From contig JBBCGJ010000001.1 in the NCBI GenBank assembly GCA_037200985.1, positions 1 to 64,000 of the forward strand: a DNA stretch of 64,000 nucleotides, in the 5' to 3' direction. Below, in pieces: positions 58,601-64,000 of the stretch (the first letter of the stretch is position 1; the number at the start of each line of letters is the position of its first letter). The stretch is from Rhizomicrobium sp. (GTDB lineage: Bacteria > Pseudomonadota > Alphaproteobacteria > Micropepsales > Micropepsaceae). The position numbers and the translations under genes are program-made. The notes beneath the pieces were generated by a model. It did not search any database. It was not told where the DNA came from and saw nothing but the letters and a program-made list of their open reading frames with translations.

Positions 58601-58867
58601 GACGCCCGAATAGGCGCGCGCCGTGATGGTCTTGAGGCCCTCGACCGAGCGCAGCCCGGTTTCGAGGGGCTTTACCAGAAGCCGCTCGCTATCCTCCGGG
58701 CTGATGCCCGGATAGGTCACCTGGACCAGAAGCACCGGGATCGGGATGTCCGGCTGGGCTTCCTTGGGGATTTTGGCGAAGGCGACGATGCCCGCGATGA
58801 TCACGACCAGGATCAGCGCGATGACCACGCGCGTGTTGTTCACCGCCCATTCGACTATCCGGGTCAT
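55658..58867 (-). CDS. RND efflux transporter, inner-membrane permease
   Basis: The 1069-residue protein has the RND layout: 12 helices, two large periplasmic loops, and TM4 GMLLAVGILVDGAIIVVEYA with the proton-relay Asp. TM10 carries NHNIVLIDTFHRLRD. It exports hydrophobic compounds or metals with the adaptor encoded directly upstream (overlap ATGA). The ATG at 58867 is used because it matches the family N-terminus (VEWAVNNTRVVIALILVVII). The C-terminal tail is short and charged. Substrate class HAE or an ancestor of it; the exact drug or lipid is unknown. Confidence 0.9.
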   Translation of the reverse strand: MTRIVEWAVNNTRVVIALILVVIIAGIVAFAKIPKEAQPDIPIPVLLVQVTYPGISPEDSERLLVKPLETGLRSVEGLKTITARAYSGVAVIILEFDVNFNKQKALEDVRAQVDETRSLLPAEADPPVVREFNIALQPVISVALSGEVPERTLLKLARDLKDEIKLVPSVLDVDIDGERKEQLEIVIDPAKLEAYGLTQQELFSAVSTNNKLIAAGLIDTGHGSFAVKVPGVIANAEDLLNLPIRSNANSTVTLSNVAQVRRNFYDPTTYARVNGQPTISLDVSKRIGSNIIANNLAVREIVDRAAKTWPPGVHVTYLFDRSTDIRDMLGSLSDSILLAIVLVMIIVVAALGLRSGLLVGIAIPTSFLMAFMILNGIGYTLNMMIMFGMLLAVGILVDGAIIVVEYADRKMTEGHKPKQAFAEAALRMFWPVVSATATMIGAFLPMLLWPGVAGKFMSYFPITLIVILSASMVVALIFLPVLGGIFGKRPPHDAEHERAIEASETGDWRDIPGITGWYAHLSERLTRYPGRVILGAAGIVFAVITLFAMFNKGTIFFADADPGYAQVFVSARGNLSAAEKRDIVMGISRIAQTVPGIKAIYASSGGQSNNLNSNGGTPVDNIGQLGIEMKDYRERRPGKWIEEQIRQKTADIPGVHVEVREPENGPPTGKDVMIDVGSDDYLELAQVAAAIRGHMDKMPELRDVEDTRPLPGIEWDLEINRGIASRFGANAQSIGTAVQLVTNGILVGKYRPDDSQDEVDIRVRYPTEARGVHALDDLRVTAADGSMVPISNFVTLKPAPQVNSIERVDGRRVYHVRANVKPGVNANAEIADIRKWIATQPFPHDVHIAFKGGSEQQDESGLFLVEAAFLALFLIAMVLLALFNSFYHAGLILVAVVLAMIGALLGMVVMQQPFSVIMSGTGMLALAGIVVNHNIVLIDTFHRLRDSGMDPIEAVIRSSAQRLRPVFLTTITAIGGLLPMMFAIEINFATREVTIGGPNGLMWVALSTAIVFGLAFSKMITLGLVPAMLALPYRLKARRARFAAAKSSAQAVRDWRGHGGAEPKAQPAE

Positions 58868-60003
58868 GACGACTTTCCGCCCTTCTCGGCCACCGCCTCG
58901 ACATGCTGGCCGTTGTTGACGAATTCCTGGCCGACCGTGATGACGCTCACGCGGTCCGGAAGGCCGGCGACCCACATGCCGTCGGGTCCGTCGGACACGA
59001 CCGACACGGGAAGGAACCGCGCCGTGCTCGCGATCACCGCGCGCACGCCGATCCGCCCCGAATCATCCAGCACCAGGATGCCGGGCGAAATGTGCTGCGC
59101 CCGGATCTTCTTGACCGCGATATGGATGTCGACGCTCACGCCGTCGCGCAGCTTGGCGTCCGGATTGGGAAGCTGGACCTCGATGCGGAAGGCGCGGGTC
59201 ATCTGGTCGGCGCGGTCGGCCACGAAGGTGACGGTGCCGGCCACGGTCTCGCCGGTGACGAGGTTGACCGTCGCATGGTCGCCCAGGCTGATCTGTCCGA
59301 CTTCCTGCTCCGATACCGTGCCGACGGCGAGGAACGGCTCGGGCGCGATCACCATCTCGCACTTGTCGCCGGGGCGCATATAGTCTCCCGCATTGACGTA
59401 GCGGTCGTCGACGATGCCGTCGAACGGCGCCTTGATGCGGGTGTTCGCCAGCGCGACGTTCATGGTCGCAAGGCCCGCCTGGGCCTGGGCATAGGCGGCC
59501 TCGGCCTGGGCAAGCTGGGTCTTGGAGCGGAAGCCCTCCTTGAACAGGTCCTGCGCGACCTGGAGCTCCTTCTGGGTCTGCGCCACCATGGCGGCGGCCT
59601 GCGCCACCTTCGCGCTGCGGTCGTTGTTCTTGATCTCGCAGAGCGTGTCGCCCTTCCTTACCCGGTCGCCCTTGTCGAAATGGATCGCCTGCACCACGCC
59701 CTCGACTTCGGCGCGGACGTCGACCTCGTTCTTCGCCTGGGTGCGGCCGCGCACATTGATCGTCGCGTCGCGTTCGGAAGACACCAGCGTGGCGACGCTG
59801 ACCCGCGGCACGCCCGACGTGGTGCGCGCCGCGTCGGGATCCTTCGGCGTCGCATGGCTGCCGAGCAGGCCGGTCGCGACCCAGATCGCGACGAGCAGCG
59901 CGATGGCGGTCGCCCACTGATAGCGCGGCTTCAGGCGCAGCCAGAAGCCGGGCATGTACGTGTCGTACAGCCGGCTGATTGTGCTTGCGATCTGGCGGAA
60001 CAT
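58864..60003 (-). CDS. RND periplasmic adaptor (HlyD/MFP family)
   Basis: The 379-residue protein has an N-terminal membrane anchor (about 27-50, YQWATAIALLVAIWVATGLL), a biotinyl-lipoyl-like domain (VEGVVQAIHFDKGDRVRKGD), a coiled-coil hairpin (about 130-190, Ala/Gln-rich) and beta-barrel domains. It bridges the inner-membrane RND pump to an outer-membrane channel; no TolC-type gene is in the window. It overlaps the permease start by 4 bases. Confidence 0.9.
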   Translation of the reverse strand: MFRQIASTISRLYDTYMPGFWLRLKPRYQWATAIALLVAIWVATGLLGSHATPKDPDAARTTSGVPRVSVATLVSSERDATINVRGRTQAKNEVDVRAEVEGVVQAIHFDKGDRVRKGDTLCEIKNNDRSAKVAQAAAMVAQTQKELQVAQDLFKEGFRSKTQLAQAEAAYAQAQAGLATMNVALANTRIKAPFDGIVDDRYVNAGDYMRPGDKCEMVIAPEPFLAVGTVSEQEVGQISLGDHATVNLVTGETVAGTVTFVADRADQMTRAFRIEVQLPNPDAKLRDGVSVDIHIAVKKIRAQHISPGILVLDDSGRIGVRAVIASTARFLPVSVVSDGPDGMWVAGLPDRVSVITVGQEFVNNGQHVEAVAEKGGKSS

Positions 60004-60020
60004 GAGATGCCTGGACTCCG

Positions 60021-60557
60021 TTATTCGGCCGCCTCGGCCGCTTGTTGTTGTTCCTCGATCTCGGCGCGATGCGTGGTCAGGAAATCCAGGACCGCGGCGT
60101 AAACCGCGCGGCCGAACCCGGCCACGAACTTCTCGCCGTTCGAATGGGATGCGGTATCATGGCCGTTCAGATGCGCCAGCTTGCGTTCGACTTGGCCGAT
60201 ATAGTCATCGAGCATTCCGCCGACGCGGCTTTGCGGCAACAGATCGGCGAAAAGCATCGCGAAGACGAAGGGCGAGCGGTGCCGGTCCTCCGGCAGGGGT
60301 TTCAGGAGCGAGGCGATGAAGGCGCTGCGGCCCGCCGGCGTGATCGAATAGACCTTGCGGTCGGGACGCTTCTCCTGGGCCTCGGACCTGACGGAGACAT
60401 AGCCTTCGTCGGTCAGCCGGTTCAGCGCCGGATAGATCGACCCGAAGCTCGCCTCGACGAAATGCTGGTAGCCGTCGTCCTCGAAAAGCTTCTTGATCTC
60501 ATAGCCGGTGGCGTCGCCGCGCGTGAGAATCCCCAGGCAGATTGTGCGAACGTCCAC
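60021..60557 (-). CDS. PadR-family repressor
   Basis: The 178-residue protein has the PadR winged helix (ICLGILTRGDATGYEIKKLF, then EASFGSIYPALNRLTDEGYV) and a C-terminal helical dimer domain. It is the first gene of the PadR-hlyD-RND operon and most likely represses it in response to a pump substrate. A palindromic operator lies 15 bases upstream of its start. Confidence 0.9.
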   Translation of the reverse strand: MDVRTICLGILTRGDATGYEIKKLFEDDGYQHFVEASFGSIYPALNRLTDEGYVSVRSEAQEKRPDRKVYSITPAGRSAFIASLLKPLPEDRHRSPFVFAMLFADLLPQSRVGGMLDDYIGQVERKLAHLNGHDTASHSNGEKFVAGFGRAVYAAVLDFLTTHRAEIEEQQQAAEAAE

Positions 60558-60572
60558 GACGTCAGGCCCCGC

Positions 60573-60599
60573 CGATCTATATAGGTCCGATATAGATCG
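60573..60599 (-). promoter_or_regulatory. Palindromic PadR operator candidate
   Basis: CGATCTATAT (60573-60582) and ATATAGATCG (60590-60599) are perfect inverted repeats with a 7-base spacer. PadR sites are typically AT-rich ATAT-containing palindromes. A second TATATATG-like half site follows at about 60603-60610. Confidence 0.65.
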
Positions 60600-60717
60600 T
60601 CGCTATATATGTTCGCAGGTGCGAAGTTCAAGCTGACATCGCAAATTTACCACGCGGAACCGGGATGCGCGCCTGGCAACCGTCGCAACTAGCCAACGGA
60701 TGCTTGCGAAGGCGGCC

Positions 60718-61434
60718 TCAGATGACCTCGACCCGGTCCACTTCGACGCCCTTCTGGCCCTGGCGGGTGGAATAGCGGATGCGCTGTTCCGGCTCCAGGA
60801 CCTGCACGCCGGAGCGCCGGAGCGCGCTGGCATGGATATAGACGTCGCCGCTGCCGGAATCCGGCATCACGAAGCCGAAGCCTTTCTGGTCGTTGAAGAA
60901 CTTGACCTTGCCCTCGACCATCGGGCCGCTGGGGCCCGCGTCGCGGTCGCGATGGCCGAAACCGCCGCCTCCGCCGAACCTGTCTCCGCCGCCGCCCCCG
61001 AAGCGATCCCCGCCACCGAAGCGGTCTCCGCCGCCGAACCGGTCGCCGCCGCCGCCGAAGCGATCGCCGCCGCCAAAGCGTCCGCCGCCGCCGCCCCTGG
61101 TGCGCCCGCCGCCGCTATCGCCGCCGAAGTCGCGCCGCGGACCGCGTGGCCCGCCGCCGCCACCGCCGCCGGTATCGGCCGTGCTGGTGTCCACGCTGTG
61201 CACCGCCACGACCTGAAGGCCGCGCGGCGAATCCTGCAGATCGCAGACGATGGTCGCGCCTTGTGGAAGTTCGGAGTGCCCCGCCGCCTGCAGCGCCGAT
61301 GCGTGACAGAACGCATCGCCGCCGTTCTCAAGTGTGATGAAGCCGTAGCCTTTGGTTGCGTTGAACCACTTGACCGTACCTTTTGCGGACGCCTGCGCGA
61401 GAGAGCGCGAGCCGCCATTGTCGAAGTTCGCCAT
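60718..61434 (-). CDS. Two-domain cold-shock protein with RFGGG linker
   Basis: The 238-residue protein has two cold-shock (OB-fold) domains, residues 16-82 (GTVKWFNATKGYGFITLE) and 173-238 (GKVKFFNDQKGFGFVMPD), each with RNP1 (KGYGFI, KGFGFV) and RNP2-like (AFCHASAL, VYIHASAL). Between them lies a disordered, glycine-rich stretch at 88-168 with six RFGGG units. It would bind RNA or single-stranded DNA. The ATG at 61434 is the first Met before the first fold; the frame continues upstream without similarity. Two-CSD proteins are usual in alphaproteobacteria, but the long RGG-like linker is not. Confidence 0.88.
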   Translation of the reverse strand: MANFDNGGSRSLAQASAKGTVKWFNATKGYGFITLENGGDAFCHASALQAAGHSELPQGATIVCDLQDSPRGLQVVAVHSVDTSTADTGGGGGGGPRGPRRDFGGDSGGGRTRGGGGGRFGGGDRFGGGGDRFGGGDRFGGGDRFGGGGGDRFGGGGGFGHRDRDAGPSGPMVEGKVKFFNDQKGFGFVMPDSGSGDVYIHASALRRSGVQVLEPEQRIRYSTRQGQKGVEVDRVEVI

Positions 61435-61845
61435 GATGCCGAATGCCGTACCCCGCCGGAATGCCCAGTCGCTCGCCCGCCCACCGGCAACGGCCGGGCT
61501 CGTCCCAGCTATCATGCGCAAAACTACGGTGAATCCGCAACAGGGGTAGGGCCGTTGCGGCCATCGCCGGCGCCCGTTTTTGCACTTGGCGGAGCGCGGG
61601 TGGCGCGCCCCGATATGGGTTGTCGGGCGTCGGACGCCCGGCATGCCCGCCGGACGGAACCGCCGCCGCGTGTTCGCCGCGCAAGTTTATCAAATGATGA
61701 GTTCAATGAAGCGCCGGGGTCTATTGCCTTTTTCCGGTTTGACCTTCGCCTATGCTTGGGACCTCCGGCGCTGAAGGCCGGCGTCCTTCGCGATCCGCGG
61801 CCCGCCACGGCGGCGCCGAGTCCGCTTCGGCCGCCGGCGCGCCAA
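61435..61845. other. Leader region of the cold-shock gene
   Basis: About 410 bases between the cold-shock start and the 3' end of the hydrolase gene. No supported gene. It may hold a long 5' leader, as cspA-type genes often do; there is no clear promoter. Confidence 0.35.
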
Positions 61846-62709
61846 CTATTTGAGAAAATCGATCAGGATCGCGTTGACGCGCGCCGGTTCGTCATGCGCG
61901 ACCCAATGCGTCGCCTCCGGCAGGTAGGTCAGCCGCACATCGGCGCACAGGGCCTTGCTCGCCTCCGCGAGCGCGGGCAGGGCGTAGGGATCGTTCTTCC
62001 CCCAGATGATCTGGACCGGCGTCGCGATGCTCGCCGCCGGGATCGGCGCGAATGTCCGCGCGCGGATGGCGCGATACCAGTTGATCGTCGCCGTCAGGGC
62101 GCCGGGCCGGCTCCAGGCTTCCCGATAATGCGCGATCTCGGCATCGGACACCGGCGCCCGGGCTTCGCGCAGCGCGCCCGCCAGCGCACGGTAGTTGCCG
62201 GCGCGCATGAGCATTTCCGGAAGCCGGGGAATCTGGAAGGCGCGGACATACCAGCTCGCGCGCCGCTGCACCGGATCGTTGTCCATCGCGTTGCGCCACA
62301 CCGCCGGATGCGGACAGTTCAGCACTGCCAGCTTGCGGACCGTTTGCGGCGAACGCGTCGTCGTCCACCACGCCGCGACGGCGCCCCAATCGTGCCCGAC
62401 GAGGAAGACCGGCGCGCTTGTGTAGTGCGCCGCGAGCGCGACGACATCGGCCGCGAGCTTGTCGAGGTCGTAATTGGAGATGCCCGCCGGCTTGTCGGAC
62501 AGGTTGTAGCCGCGCTGGTCCGGCGCCACGACCCGATAGCCCGCATCGGCCAGTGCGCCGATCTGATGGCGCCAGCCGAACCAGAACTCCGGAAAGCCGT
62601 GCAGCAGGATGACGAGCGGACCGTCCTCAGGCCCCGCTTCCGCGACGTTCAGCGTGACGCCGCCGCTCGCGGCACGGTGCGTGAAGCGGATGTCGGACAG
62701 ATCGGTCAT
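61846..62709 (-). CDS. Epoxide-hydrolase-like alpha/beta hydrolase
   Basis: The 287-residue protein has the oxyanion motif HGFPEFWFGW (about residues 37-46), the nucleophile elbow VGHDWGAVAAW with Asp rather than Ser, and a late Asp/His pair (WGKNDPYALP, EATHWVAHDEP). Asp nucleophile plus HGFPE points to epoxide hydrolases or haloalkane-type enzymes. The start at 62709 follows GGGGAGGCTCC. Substrate not known. Confidence 0.85.
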   Translation of the reverse strand: MTDLSDIRFTHRAASGGVTLNVAEAGPEDGPLVILLHGFPEFWFGWRHQIGALADAGYRVVAPDQRGYNLSDKPAGISNYDLDKLAADVVALAAHYTSAPVFLVGHDWGAVAAWWTTTRSPQTVRKLAVLNCPHPAVWRNAMDNDPVQRRASWYVRAFQIPRLPEMLMRAGNYRALAGALREARAPVSDAEIAHYREAWSRPGALTATINWYRAIRARTFAPIPAASIATPVQIIWGKNDPYALPALAEASKALCADVRLTYLPEATHWVAHDEPARVNAILIDFLK

Positions 62710-62916
62710 GGCGGAGCCTCCCCGGCGCGAACTTGACATTAAGACTTTTGGCCGTCATATACCCGCCATCGCTTGACGGTCGCACGCGGCGTGCATGGCA
62801 CGCTCTCACCGCAAGCTTCATGAAAACTCCCGTTCGCTCCAGATGTGCGTGGAAGACGGCAACAAGCCGTTATCAGCGCGTGCATTCCGCACGTCCGTGC
62901 GGTTAAGGAACATTTT

Positions 62917-64000
<1,084 letters not shown>

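Noticed and set aside
55694..59383. A 1229-codon open frame antisense to the RND permease and adaptor.
   Set aside because: It is the mirror of a high-GC coding strand, with low-complexity His/Arg/Asp-rich translation and no domain. Other long antisense frames (28364-30349, 53774-55534, 14842-17463, 60700-62736) are of the same kind.

Overview
The window looks like a chromosome segment of a GC-rich alphaproteobacterium. The pointers are a MucR/Ros-type regulator, GGAAC-N16-CGTT (EcfG-type) promoter signatures, DUF3309 micro-proteins, a HisKA_2 sensor kinase, CPA1 antiporter, Atm1-type exporter and class II DAHP synthase. No rRNA operon or species-defining gene is present, so the genus cannot be named from the sequence alone; all functional calls are by recognition of protein families, not by database search.

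Region A (about 1-25.5 kb) is accessory and partly decayed. It starts with a TonB-like energy transducer and then carries a tRNA 3'-half fragment, an IS481-type transposase relic, an exported tricorn-type protease, a frameshifted DUF2946-like gene and a TonB-dependent receptor broken into two pieces in opposite orientation. A stress block follows: Na+/H+ antiporter, GlsB/YeaQ membrane protein, a large-subunit catalase gene destroyed by two in-frame TAG codons and a deletion that removes the haem-ligand tyrosine, a ferritin-like protein with a 1-base lesion just after its original ATG, an outer-membrane barrel protein, a LuxR regulator, an MgtA-type P-type ATPase, CsbD, two tiny DUF3309-like membrane peptides, a HisKA_2 kinase and a Crp/Fnr regulator. 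Degenerate second copies of the catalase C-terminus and of the MgtA C-terminus lie inside this block, so it has gone through duplication and rearrangement. Two sites match GGAAC-N16-CGTT exactly, directly upstream of csbD and of a 27-residue DUF3309-like peptide; a near match precedes the dead catalase. This suggests control by the alphaproteobacterial general stress response. From 20 to 25.3 kb come a complete IS5-family (IS427-like) element with TA target duplication, truncated Crp and XRE regulator genes, an intact XRE regulator, a MucR homologue lacking the usual zinc histidines, and an AbiEi/AbiEii type IV toxin-antitoxin pair with two matching palindromic operators. The accessory block ends at a tRNA-Val(CAC) gene.

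Region B (25.5-64 kb) is dense housekeeping sequence: flavin reductase, gph, glmU and glmS (UDP-GlcNAc synthesis), a SolA-like oxidase, a Phd/VapC pair, rpiA, a DUF900 lipoprotein, gor, a secreted (alpha/alpha)6-type protein, an acyl-CoA ligase, a TetR/acyltransferase divergent pair with a strong inverted-repeat operator, class II DAHP synthase, a second PIN/Phd pair, a zinc-independent MDR oxidoreductase, a Gfo/Idh/MocA oxidoreductase, nadE, cysS, cimA, rarD, a LOG-family protein, an Atm1-type ABC exporter preceded by a coupled 29-residue membrane peptide, a PadR-hlyD-RND efflux operon, a two-domain cold-shock protein with an RFGGG-repeat linker, an epoxide-hydrolase-like enzyme and a DEAD-box RNA helicase running off the right edge. 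Several families of palindromic intergenic repeats lie between these genes; in two cases the repeat arm itself appears to supply the Shine-Dalgarno sequence of the next gene.

I found no CRISPR array, no complete phage and no clearly new multi-gene system. The most interesting signals are the stress promoters, the matched AbiE operators, the repeat-derived ribosome binding sites and the layered gene decay of the first 20 kb.
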